This document shows, piece after piece, positions 19,494 through 30,309 of a DNA stretch of 64,000 nucleotides. Under the pieces are notes generated by a model, which was not told where the DNA came from, ran no database searches, and worked only from the letters and a program-made list of their open reading frames with translations. Location of the stretch: the NCBI RefSeq assembly GCF_905171765.1, contig NC_053392.1, positions 37,394,956 through 37,458,955 of the forward strand, written 5' to 3'. How positions within the stretch are numbered: position 1 is the first letter of the stretch; each line of letters begins with the position of its first letter. Source of the stretch: Bufo bufo (Eukaryota > Chordata > Amphibia > Anura > Bufonidae). The position numbers were made by a program, and so were the translations under genes.

Positions 19494-21350
19494 ATGCGCC
19501 AGGCTAGTCCCAGAGCTGCTACGAGATTTCGCCCATTATCGCACACCACCAGGCCGTGCTTGAGGCTGACTGGCACAAACCACTCATTGGTCTGTTGTTC
19601 AAAGGCTCGTTCACAGTTCCTGCGCATTGTGGGGTTTGTCCCCCAAACAGATAAGTTTTAAAACTGCCTGCTGTCATTTACCCCTGGCTGTGCTGAAGTT
19701 GGTGGTGAAGGTGTTACGCTGACCGGATGAGGAGCTGGTAGAGGATGAAGAAAGCAGAGTAGGAGGAGGAAGCAACAGGAGGCAAACTGAAGCTCCCTGC
19801 AATCCTCGGTGGTGGAAGGACATGCGCCAAACTGCTATCCGCCTCAGGCCCAGCCTCCACTGCATTTACCCAGTGTGCTGCTATGGAGATATAACGGCCC
19901 TGACCGTGCTTACTGGTCCATGTAACCGTAGTCAGGTGCACCTTACCACAGATGGCGTTGCGCAGTGCACACCTGATTTTGTCCCCTGCTTGGGAAGGGA
20001 TGGCTCGCCTTGAAAAGTAGTGGCGGCCTTTAAATCTATCCGTCTCCACCAGACGGAATGACAGCATTTCAAAGGCAAGTAATTTAGAAATGCTGGCATT
20101 CAGAGCTAGGGATCGCGGGTGGGTAGGGGGGTACTTCCTCTTCTTCTCCAGCGTTTGGGATATGGAGATCTGAACGCTTGCGTGGGATAATTGTGGCGAT
20201 GCTTGGTGACCCAGGTGTTAGTGTTGCTGGCAGATCCTCTGTTTGCGGGGTGCCAGGTGGCACTGTCACTCCAGAGGTGGATGAAGAGGCCGCGACTGCA
20301 GCAGAAGAGGAAGCAGGAGGAGCCAGAGACCTTTCTTGTTTTTTGAGGTGTCTACGCCACTGCAGCTCGTGCTTTGCACTTAAATGCCTGGTCATGCAGG
20401 TTGTGTGCTCAGGTTGAGAACGTTTTGCCTCGCTTCAGGCTCTGATTGCACAGCGTGCAAACCACTCGTGTCTTGTCGTCAGCACATTGTCTGAAGAACT
20501 GCCACGCCAGGGTACTCCTTGGAGCTGGCTTTGGTGTGCTCGGTCCCTTGCTGCGTGGGGGGGGGGAGTAGGAGGCGTACTGTCTAGAGGACGGCCGCTC
20601 CGCTTTTGCACCCTGCTCCATCTTCTGCTGTGCTGGTGGCTCTGTGCGACCACCGCCTCTTCCTCCGAACTACATCGGTCACTCGCATGACCTTGATTCC
20701 ATGTGAGGTTGAGGACCTCATCGTCCTCCACATCATCTTCCACCCAGTCTTCACCCCTGACTTCCTTGTCGGTCTGCACACTTTCGAAAGCCCCAGCAGT
20801 TGGCACCTGTGTTACGTCATCATCCGAGACGTGCTGCGATGGTCCTCCCATGTACTCAACTTGAAAAATAAGTGGTTGGGCATCAGTGCACTCAATCTCT
20901 TCCACTTCTTGGGCAGGGCTATGTGGATGGCCCTGGGAAACAATGCTAACGGAGTCATCAAAAAGCAGAAGAGACTGCTGCATGACTTGGGGCTCAGACT
21001 GCTTGGCTGATTTGCAAGGGGGTGAGGTGAAAGACTGATGGACATCGGCTGCAGGTGCCAACTGTGGTCTTTCAGCAGGAGACTGGGTGGGAGACAATGT
21101 GAAGGAACTGGATCCACTGTCAGCAACCCAATCTACTATCGCCTGTACTTGTTCAGGCCTCACCATTCGTAGAGCAGCATTAGGCCCGACCAAATACCGC
21201 TTGAGGTTTTGTCGGCCAACTCGCACCTGTGGAAGGGGTTTCACTTATGCGTGTAGCTGGCACAGATCGACCACGTCTTCTCCCTGAAACAGGAGCTCCA
21301 CCAGAAGCACCACAACCTGGGCCACCTCCCTTATTTGACGCTCTCCTCAT
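19494..21350 (-). pseudogene. hAT-A transposase, N-terminal half with BED zinc finger (copy 2)
   Basis: The likely start is ATG at 21350-21348 (MRRASNKGGGPGCGASGG), after which a frame change near 21240 leads into the long frame 21244-20435. That part is acidic and Ser/Pro-rich with a segment RYLVGPNAALRMVRPEQVQ (about 21205-21150) of unknown role. The BED finger is split over two frames: STLAWQFFRQCADDKTRVVC and TLCNQSLKRG (about 20520-20430), then MTRHLSAKHELQW (about 20395-20360). Together these give the C-x2-C..H-x4-H pattern. Further fragments with SFRLVE and CGVR..WAKSRSSSGTS lie at 20070-19510, with several stops. Confidence 0.82.
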
Positions 21351-21359
21351 ATTTTTTGA

Positions 21360-24300
21360 ATTTAGGATCTTGCCCTAAATGGGTGTTTAATTAATAGTAG
21401 AAAAGAACGACAGTATGTAAAGGGTGTATCTCACACGGCCTGAACCAGACTAGGCCTCAATTAAAGATTTCTTTGCACAAAATGGCTATATTTCAAATGG
21501 CTGTATTTCAAATGGCTGAATCAAACCCCTGTATGTATAGGGGGGATCTGACACGCCCTGAATTAGTGTAGGCCTGAAGTAAAGATTTCTTTGCACAAAA
21601 TGGCTGTATTTCAAAAGGCTGAATCAAACCCCTGTATGTAGAGGCAGTATCTCACACGGTCTGAACCAGTGTAGACATGAAGTATATATATCCTTGCACA
21701 AAATGGCTGTGTTTCAAATGCCTGATTCAAACCCCTGTATGTAGGGGGGTATCTCACAGAGCCTGAACCAGTGTAGGCCTGAAGTAAATATATCTTTGCA
21801 CAAAATGGCTGCATTTTAAATGGCTGTATTTCAAATGGCTGAATCAAACCCCTGTATGTAGGGGGGTATCTCACATGGTCTGAACCAGTGTAGGCCTGAA
21901 GTAAATATATCTTTGCACAAAATGGCTGTATTTCAAATGGCTGTATTTACAAATGGCTATATTTCAAATGGCTGAATCAAACCCCTGTTATGTATAGGGG
22001 GGATCACACACGCCCTGAATCAGTGTAGGCCTGAAGTAAATATATCTTTGCACAAAATGGCTGTATTTCAAATGGCTGTATTTCAAATGGCTGATTTAAA
22101 CCCCTGTATGTATAGGCAGTATCTCACACGGTCTGAACCAGTGTAGGCCTGAAGTAAATATATATTTGCACAAAATGGCTGTATTTCAAATGGCTGTATT
22201 TCAAATGGCTGTATTTTAAATGGCTGAATCAAACACCTGTATGTAGGGGGGTATCTCACACAGTCTGAACCAGTGTAGGCCTGAAGTAAATCTATCTTTG
22301 CACAAAATGGCTGTATTTCAAATGCCTGATTCAAACACCTGTATGAAGGGGGGTTTCTCACACGGTCTGAACCAGTGTAGGCCTGAAGTAAATATATCTT
22401 TGCACAAAATGGCTGTATTTCAAATGGCTGTATTTCAAATGGCTGTATTTCAAATGGCTGAATCAAACACCTGTATGTATAGGGGGGATCACACACGCCC
22501 TGAGTCAGTGGAGGCCTGAAGTAAATATATCTTTGCACAAAATGGCTGTATTTCAAATGGTTGTATTTCAAATGCCTGATTCAAACCCCTGTATGTAGGG
22601 GGGAATCTCACACGGTCTGAACCAGTGTAATCCTGAAGTAAATATATCTTTGCACAAAATGGCTGTATTTCAAATGCCTGATTCAAACCCCTGTATGTAG
22701 GGGGGTATCTCACAGGGCCTGAACCAGTGTAGGCCTGAAGTAAAGATTTCTTTGCACAAAATGGCTGTATTTAAAATGGCTGTATTTCAAATGGCTGAAT
22801 CAAACCCCTGTATGTAGAGGCAGTATCTCAAACGGTCTGAACCAGTGTAGGCCTGAAGTAAATATATCTTTGCACAAAATGGCTGTATTTCAAATGGCTG
22901 TATTTCAAATGCCTGATTCAAACCCCTGTATATATAGGGGGGATCACACACGCCCTGAATCAGTGTAGGCCTGAAATAAATATATCTTTGCACAAAATGA
23001 CTGTATTTCAAATGGCTGTATTTTAAATGCCTGATTCAAACCCCTATATGTATAGGGGGATCTCACACGCCCTGAATCAGTGTAGGCCTGAAGTAAATAT
23101 ATCTTTGCACAAAATTGCTGAATTTCAAATGGCTGTATTTCAAATGCCTGATTCAAACCCCGGTATGTAGGGGGGTATCTCACACGGTCTGAACCAGTGT
23201 AGGCCTGAAGTAAATATATCTTTGCACAAAATTGCTGAATTTCAAATGGCTGTATTTCAAATGCCTGATTCAAACCCCTGTATATAGGGGGGTATCTCAC
23301 AGGGCCTAAACCAGTGTAGGCCTAATGTAAATATATCTTTGCACAAAATGGCTGTATTTCAAATGCCTGTATTTCAAATGCCTGATTCAAACCCCTGTAT
23401 GTATAGGGGGGATCACACACGCCCTGCATCAGTGTATGCCTGAAGTAAATATATCTTTGCACAAAATGGCTGTATTTCAAATGGCTGTATTTCAAATGGC
23501 TGAATCAAACACCTGTATGTAGGGGGGTATCTCACACAGTCTGAACCAGTGTAGGCCTGAAGTAAATATATCTTTGCACAAAATGGCTGTATTTCAAATG
23601 GCTGTATTACAAATGCCTGATTCAAATCCGTGTATGTAGGGGGGTATCTCACAGAGCCTGAACCAGTGTAGGCCTGAAGTAAATATTTCTTTGCACAAAA
23701 TGGCTGCATTTTAAATGGCTGTATTTCAAATGGCTGAATCAAACCCCTGTATGTAGGGGGGTATCTCACACGGTCTGAGCCAGTGTAGGCCTGAAGTAAA
23801 TATATCTTTGCACAAAATGGCTGTATTTCAAATGGCTGTATTTCAAATGGCTGAATCAAACCCCTGTATGTATAGGGGGGATCACACACGCCCTGAGTCA
23901 CTGGAGGCCTGAAGTAAATATACCTTTGCACAAAATGGCTGTATTTCAAATGGCTGTATTTCAAATGCCTGATTCAAACCCCTGTATGTAGAGGCAGTAT
24001 CTCACGCGGTCTGAACCAGTGTAGGCCTGAAGTTAATATATCTTTGCACAAAATGGCTGTATTTCAAATGGCTGCATTTAAAATGCCTGATTCAAACCCA
24101 TGTATGTAGGGGGGTATCTCACACGGTCTGAACCAGTGTAGGCCTGAAGTAAATATATCTTTGCACAAAATGGCTGTATTTCAAATGGCTGTATTTCAAA
24201 TGGCTGTATTTCAAATGGCTGAATCAAACCCCTGTGTGTATAGGGGGGATCACACACGCCCTGAGTCAGTGGAGGCCTGAAGTAAATATATCTTTGCACA

Positions 24301-26750
24301 AAATGGCTGTATTTCAAATGGCTGTATTTCAAATGCCTGATTCAAACCCCTGTATGTAGAGGGGTATCTCACACGGTCTGAACCAGTGTAGGCCTGAAGT
24401 AAATATATCTTTGCACAAAATGGCTGTATTTCAAATGCCTGTATTTCAAATGCCTGATTCAAACCCCTGTATGTAGGGGGGTATCTCACACGGTCTGAAC
24501 CAGTGTAGGCCTGAAGTAAATATATCTTTGCACAAAATGGCTGTATTTCAAATGGCTGTATTTCAAATGGCTGTATTTCAAATGGCTGAATCAAACCCCT
24601 GTATGTATAGGGGGAATCACACACGCCCTGAGTCAGTGGAGGCCTGAAGTAAATATATCTTTGCACAAAATGGGTGTATTTCAAATGGCTGTATTTCAAA
24701 TGCCTGATTCAAACCCCTGTATGTAGAGGCAGTATCTCACACGGTCTGAACCAGTGTAGGCCTGAAGTAAATATATCTTTGCACAAAATGGCTGTATTTC
24801 AAATGGCTATATTTCAAATGCCTGATTCAAACCCCTGTATGTAGGGGGGTATCTCACACGGTCTGAACCAGTGTAGGCCTGAAATAAATATATCTTTGCA
24901 CAAAATGGCTGTATTTCAAATGGCTGTATTTCAAATGCCTGATTCAAACCCCTGTATGTAAGGAGGACTCTCACACGGTCTGAACCAGTGTAATCCTGAA
25001 GTAAATATATCTTTGCACAAAATGGCTGTATTTCAAATGCCTGATTCATACCCCTGTATGTAGGGGGGTATCTCACAGTGCCTGTACCAGTGTAGGCCTG
25101 AAGTAAAGATTTCTTTGCACAAAATGGCTGTATTTAAAATGGCTGTATTTCAAATGGCTGAGTCAAACCCCTGTATGTAGAGGCAGTATCTCAAACGGTC
25201 TGAACCAGTGTAGGCCTGAAGTAAATATATCTTTGCACAAAATGGCTGTATTCTATATGGCTGTATTTCAAATGCCTGATTCAAACCCCTGTATATATAG
25301 GGGGGATCACACACGCCCTGAATCAGTGTAGGCCTGAAATAAATATATCTTTGCACAAAATGACTGTATTTCAAATGGCTGTATTTTAAATTCCTGATTC
25401 AAACCCCTGTATGTATAGGGGGGATCTCACACACCCTGAATCAGTGTAGGCCTGAAGTAAATATATCTTTGCACAAAATTGCTGAATTTCAAATGGCTGT
25501 ATTTCAAATGCCTGATTCAAATCCGTGTATGTAGGGGGGTATCTCACAGGGCCTAAACCAGTGTAGGCCTAATGTAAATATATCTTTGCACAAAATGGCT
25601 GTATTTCAAATGCCTGTATTTCAAATGCCTGATTCAAACCCCTGTATGTATAAGGGGGATCACACACGCCCTGCATCAGTGTAGGCCTGAAGTAAATATA
25701 TCTTTGCACAAAATGGCTGTATTTCAAATGGCTGTATTTCAAATGGCTGAATCAAACACCTGTATGTAGGGGGGTATCTCACACAGTCTGAACCAGTGTA
25801 GGCCTGAAGTAATTATATCTTTGCACAAAATGGCTGTATTTCAAATGGCTGTATTTCAAATGCCTGATTCAAATCCGTGTATGTAGGGGGGTATCTCACA
25901 GAGCCTGAACCAGTGTAGGCCTGAAGTAAATATATCTTTGCACAAAATGGCTGTATTTCAAATGGCTGTATTTCAAATGGCTGAATCAAACCCCTGTATG
26001 TATAGGGGGGATCACACACGCCCTGAGTCAGTAGAGGCCTGAAGTAAATATACCTTTGCACAAAATGGCTGTATTTCAAATGGCTGTATTTCAAATTCCT
26101 GATTCAAACCCCTGAATGTATAGGCAGTATCTCACACGGTCTGAACCAGTGTATGCCTGAAGTAAATATATCTTTGCACAAAATGGCTGTATTTCAAATG
26201 GCTGTATTTCAAATGCCTGATTCAAACCCCTGTATATATAGGGGGGATCACACACGCCCTGAATCAGTGTAGGCCTGAAATAAATATATCTTTGCACAAA
26301 ATGACTGTATTTCAAATGGCTGTATTTTAAATGCCTGATTCAAACCCCTGTATGTATAGGGGGGATCACACGCCCTGAATCAGTGTAGGCCTGAAGTAAA
26401 TATATCTTTGCACAAAATTGCTGAATTTCAAATTGCTGTATTTCAAATGCCTGATTCAAACCCCTGTATGTAGGGGGGTATCTCACACGGTCTGAACCAG
26501 TGTAGGCCTGAAGTAAATATATCTTTGCACAAAATGGCTGTTTTTCAAATGGCTGTATTTCAAATGCCTGATTAAAACCCGTGTATATAGGGGGGTATCT
26601 CACACGGTCTGAACCAGTGTAGGCCTAATGTAAATATATCTTTGCACAAAATGGCTGTATTTCAAATGCCTGTATTTCAAATGCCTGATTCAAACCTCTT
26701 TATGTATAGGGGGGATCACACACGCCCTGAATCAGTGTAGGCCTGAAGTA
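21360..26750. repeat. 5.4-kb minisatellite of hAT-A copy 2 (~105-125 bp units, ~45 copies)
   Basis: Units read: 'gcctgaagtaaatatatc', 'tttgcacaaaatggctg', one to four copies of the 15-mer 'tatttcaaatggctg', then 'attcaaacccctgtatgta', 'ggggggtatctcacacgg', 'tctgaaccagtgtag'. Length varies mainly with the number of 15-mers. Two block types alternate (tctcacacggtctgaacc and gatcacacacgccctgaatc). A higher-order duplication with an offset of 2363 bp links 22.6-23.4 kb to 25.0-25.7 kb. Minus-strand frames stay open because both the 15-mer and many units are multiples of three; I do not call them genes. Confidence 0.95.
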
Positions 26751-27649
26751 AATATATATATTTTTTTATAACATAAATTATGAAAGATGTATATATTAAA
26801 CTTGAATTTAACACTTGCAGAACAGGAAAATACTGTTTAATGAAAAAGTGTGTTTTTAAAACCCTAGAAAATGATGGGTGTATTTCTAGCTTAAATTGCA
26901 CACTGACTAATCAAGATGTTGTAGATTGCCAAAAAAGTCTTTTTTTGCTAACAGAATATGAAAGCTGTATATATTAAACTTGAATTTAACACTTGCAGAT
27001 CTGGAAAATACAGTTTTTTGAAAGAAAAAGTGTGTTTTTTAAACCCCAGAAAATGATGGGTGTATTTCTACCTTAAATTGCACACTGACTAATCCAGGTG
27101 TTGTAGTTTGCCCCAAAAAAATTGTGATTTGCAATGTCCCAAAAGCTCAGATGCAGTGCTGGTGCACTGAGCATGCATAAAATGGCCGCCGCCATTGCCA
27201 CCCACCTAACTAACAGAATTATAAAAGTTATATTTTTTTTTGGTCAATTGCCTCAGGGCAGGGAAAAACGATTGTGTTCTGCACCCACACAACTATTTCT
27301 AAGTAGATCGCTGAGTTAGATTCTCTCCTATTCTCTCCCTGAAATCACAAGTCCAGCAGCATCCTCTCCCTACACTTGTAACAGCAGAGTGACGTGCAGC
27401 GCTACGTGACTCCAGCTTATATAGAGCCTGGGTCACATGCTGCTCTGGCCAAACACAGCCATGGCTGTGATGGGGCAAGTAGTATGACGTTGGTTGATTG
27501 GCTGCCGTGCAGCCTTTCAAAAAGCGCCAAGAAAGCGCCGAACACCGAACCCGAACTTTTACGGAAATGTTCGGGTTCGGGTCCGGGGTCCAAAAATCCT
27601 AACGTTCGGTACGAACCCGAACTTTACATTTCGGGTTCGCTCAAACCTT
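26751..27649. repeat. hAT-A subterminal region and terminal inverted repeat (copy 2)
   Basis: Contains two diverged ~200-bp units (26760-26960 and 26945-27120: 'atattaaacttgaatttaa', 'cacttgcagatctgg', 'aatgatgggtgtatttcta'), then sequence shared with 6141-6680 and dense GTTCGGG/CGAACCC words near 27540-27640. It lies between the array and the terminus, upstream of the transposase start on its strand, so it is the likely promoter side. No TATA box could be singled out. Confidence 0.75.
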
Positions 27650-27657
27650 GTTGCAAC

Positions 27658-27952
27658 AGGACAACGACCCAAAGCATAGAAGTAAATAACAACAGAATGG
27701 CTTAAACAGAAGAAAATGCGCCTTCTGGAGTGGCCCAGTCAGAATCCTGACCTCAACCTGATTGAGATGCTGTGGCATGACCTCAAGAAAGCGATTCACA
27801 CCAGACATCCCAAGAATATTGCTGAACTGAAACAGTTCTGTAAAAAGGAATGATCAAGAATTACTCCTGACCGTTGTGCACGTCTGATCTGCAACTACAG
27901 GAAACGTTTGGTTGAAGTTATTGCTGCCAAAGGAGGTTCAACCAGTTATTAA
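27658..27952 (+). pseudogene. Tc1 transposase, C-terminal part (DD34E family)
   Basis: Resumes exactly at the duplicated gttgcaac: [11 protein letters not shown] contains the second catalytic Asp. A frame change and stop follow at about 27690. Then [20 protein letters not shown] and [14 protein letters not shown] carry the catalytic Glu, in the usual PDLNPIE context with Pro changed to Leu. The end RKRLVEVIAAKGGSTSY stops at 27952. The distance from the second Asp to Glu fits 34 residues once the frame change is allowed for. A further stop replaces a codon at about 27851. Confidence 0.9.
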
Positions 27953-28173
27953 ATCCAAGGGTTCACATACTTTTTCCACCTGCACTGTGAATGTTTACAT
28001 GGTGTGTTCAATAAAAACATGGTAACATTTAATTCTTTGTGTGTTATTAGTTTAAGCAGACTGTGATTGTCTATTGTTGACACTCAGATGAAGATCAGAT
28101 CACATTTTATGACCAATTTGAGCAGAAATCCATATAATTCCAAAGGGTTCACATACTTTTTATTGCAACTGTA

Positions 28174-28914
28174 GGTGATCAGATTAACAAAACAAAAGTA
28201 TCTGTAAGTGCAGGCCATCCCGGCCTGCAGTTAAACTTTAGGGAGAGTATATCTTGGTGAACATCAGTGTGAATTGCAGCAACATGCATAACTAGTTCTT
28301 TCTGGTAGTGAAACAATGTGCATCAGAATGACAGACAGGTCATGTGTATGGCCGTGCACATTATTGTGCAGGCCACCAACAGTCCTAGCTAACCCCTAGC
28401 TAAACCAAAAGAAAAGCACATGCAACTGGCCTACCGCCGGCGGCTGGGGTATCCCTTGCCCCCTAGGAGGTTTCTACGAAATATGTCCCTCTTATAAAGC
28501 AAGTAAACGTGACGCCAGTTGCAGTTAAGCAACGTGAACATGGAGTTCCCTTTGTAGATGGTATTGGTGGTACCCAGGGTAGGATTGCCAGAGTGGCCTC
28601 CAATGTCTCTGTGGATGTTGTATGCACGTGTCACGGTGTTCCTACCTGGATATCGGTGGATCCCAGATGTGGTGTAGTCCGAAGCATTGCAAAAAGGGTA
28701 GTTGAATTTGGATGATGTAGAATGTGGAACAAATGGAGTCCAGACTTGTGGTAATGTTGAACATTGATGCATGTTGATGCATTGAATTTCATTATTTACA
28801 CAATATGGAAACCTGTGTGTATTCCAGCTCCAGAATACACGGCATCAATATTGAATCAGTATTTCATCTAAATTGACGTGTGTATTTCTTCCTTCCTGCA
28901 TTTTTTATGCACTC
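28174..28914. other. Unclassified, no gene recognised
   Basis: After 'ggtgatcag' of the split minisatellite, about 730 bases hold no recognisable domain. The longest frames (for example 28772-28431 minus) show no family motif. 'catgttgatgcattgaat' near 28768 is a short direct repeat. It may be LTR-like or old transposon sequence. Confidence 0.35.
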
Positions 28915-29155
28915 TAGAGATGAGCGAGCCAGTTTGTAATGAACAGGTTCATTATGAACTTTGCAAAATTTTGGCCGACAGATGAATTTTACTGCACATG
29001 TCGGTGGGAAAAAGCACTAGGAAGGAAGAAAATGTTGCTCAGATGAACCTGAGAGTGGGGAGGGCTTGCCCTAATTGGCTCCCAGGCTGACAGACAGCTT
29101 GGATGAGCCAATCAGTGCTGTAGCAGGCAGAAGGTGCCCTAGCAGAACGTCTTTT
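28915..29155. mobile_element. hAT terminal fragment (TAGAGATGAGCG type)
   Basis: Starts TAGAGATGAGCGAGCC. The following sequence resembles 8670-8950 ('cctggatgagccaatca', 'gtgccctagcagaacg'). It is truncated at about 29155, where a Tc1 fragment begins, so only one end of the element is present. Confidence 0.6.
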
Positions 29156-29675
29156 GGTGTTGCTGAGCTCACCGATGCGTTCCTTCTTTTTAAGAATGTT
29201 CCAAACAGTTGTTTTGGCCAAGCCTAATGTTTTTGCTATCTCTCTGATGGGTTTGTTGTGTTTTTTCAGCCTAATGATGGCTTGCTTCACTGATAGTGAC
29301 AGCTCTTTGGATCTCATCTTGAGAGTTGACAGCAACAGATTCCAAATGCAAATAGCAGACTGGAAATGACCTCTGGACCTTTTATATGCTCATTGTAATT
29401 GGGATAATGAGGGAATAACACACACCTGGCCATGGAACAGCTGAGAAGCCAATTGTCCCATTACTTTTGGTCCCTTAACAAGTGGGAGGCACATATGCAA
29501 ACTGTTGTAATTTATACACCGTTCACCGGATTTGGATGTAAATACCCTCAAATTAAAGCTGACAGTCTGCAGGTAAAGCACATCTTGTTAGTTTCATTTC
29601 AAATCCATTGTGGTGGTGTATAGAGCCAGAAATGTTACAATTGTGTTGATGTCCCAATATTTATGGACCCGGCTG
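29156..29675 (-). mobile_element. Truncated Tc1/mariner element, 5' third
   Basis: On the minus strand it begins CAGCCGGGTCCATAAATATT (from 29675, preceded by TA at 29676-29677). After a ~350-bp leader it encodes MRSKELSLSVKQAIIRLKKH from about 29317, a Tc1-type N-terminal helix-turn-helix with a second helix pair around IREIAKTLGLAKTTVWNILK. Coding sequence breaks off near 29156 and the catalytic part is absent. It is a different family from the other Tc1 elements here. Confidence 0.85.
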
Positions 29676-29679
29676 TATA

Positions 29680-29973
29680 TAGACACCTAGCAGGATAGAA
29701 GGGAAGCTGGATGGCATCTCATGATATAATTCACCCAGCTTTCCTACTGCACAGCAGGTCACATGTGCACACAGAACTGAGGAGGGGAGAGGTGAAGCAA
29801 TGTCACTGATGTCAGGTCTGTGACCGAGGTGCAAGTGCAGGACTCTGGATCTGGTGCAGGAGAAGTCAGATTCTCTGACAGGGGCCCGGGGTGATGAAGT
29901 ACAGTGACTGCTCCTGGGCCCCTTCTGAGCTTGGGCCCCGAAGCAGCTGCTTCCCTGATAGCTACGCCACTGT
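29680..29973. mobile_element. hAT MITE fragment, right end only
   Basis: Ends ..GATAGCTACGCCACTG at 29973, the same terminal type as 9111-10774 (CAGTGGCGTA..), with 'gggcccc' words near the end. The left end was not found, so it is truncated or diverged. Confidence 0.55.
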
Positions 29974-30082
29974 CTGGGGCATTGTATGTTAAGTCTAGTT
30001 TCAACTTACGATGGGTCAGAAAAGACCATTGTATGTTGAAAATATTGTATCCTGAGGCCATTGTATCTTGAGGGATCACTGT
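29974..30082. mobile_element. Short hAT-type terminal fragment
   Basis: Read on the minus strand it starts CAGTGATCCCTCAAGATACA at about 30080, followed by repeated 'atacaatgg' and 'tacaatattttcaac' words, and stops at about 29975. One end only; the superfamily is inferred from the CAGTG start. Confidence 0.45.
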
Positions 30083-30309
30083 TAGAGATGAGCGAATCGA
30101 AACTGACAAAGTGCAATTCGATCCGAATTTCAGGAAAAATTCGATTTGCAATGAATGGGAGGAATCACTTCACAGCATCTTAGTGCAGGGAGAGACGTCA
30201 GAAGGGACAGTGCTAGAAAAGCGATTTACAAGTGCATCGAAAAGATTATTTGTGGATTCAAATAGCCATTATACAGCTTTGTCATTCCAGCAATTTGTTC
30301 TTGGTATTG

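Larger units (their letters stand above)
13670..27649 (-). mobile_element. hAT-A element, copy 2 (13,980 bp, complete ends)
   Basis: Starts TAGATTTGAGCGGACACC and ends as the inverse of AAGGTTTGAGCGAACCCG. Exact 8-bp duplications gttgcaac lie at 13662-13669 and 27650-27657, within Tc1 coding sequence. Order from left to right: terminus with GTTCGGG-type repeats; a fragmentary second copy of the transposase end (14131-14330); an ~88-bp tandem array; ~250-bp repeats; a nested Tc1 (16425-17978); the transposase on the minus strand (18048-21350); a 5.4-kb minisatellite; a subterminal region. Without the nested Tc1 it is about 12.4 kb, very long for a hAT because of the arrays. Confidence 0.93.
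12618..28171 (+). mobile_element. Tc1-like element (DD34E), split by hAT-A copy 2
   Basis: Begins CAGTTGCAAAAAAAAGTATG after TA (12616-12617) and ends with the inverse ..CATACTTTTTATTGCAACTG before TA (28172-28173). The two parts (12618-13669 and 27658-28171) add up to 1566 bp, normal for Tc1. The inner inverted repeat pair includes 'ggtggaaaaagtatgtgaac' at 12809 and its counterpart at 27961. The empty target 'ccagcatataggtgatcag' occurs in neighbouring minisatellite units. The 13,980-bp hAT sits inside the transposase gene. Confidence 0.95.

Noticed and set aside
23413..23964. 183-codon minus-strand frame with FEIQPFCAKIYLL repeats as a possible repeat protein
   Set aside because: Explained by unit lengths divisible by three in the hAT-A minisatellite; neighbouring units shift frame or stop, and no domain is recognised.
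28431..28772. Minus-strand 113-codon frame as a small host gene
   Set aside because: No recognisable motif, no splice or promoter evidence, and it is surrounded by mobile-element debris.
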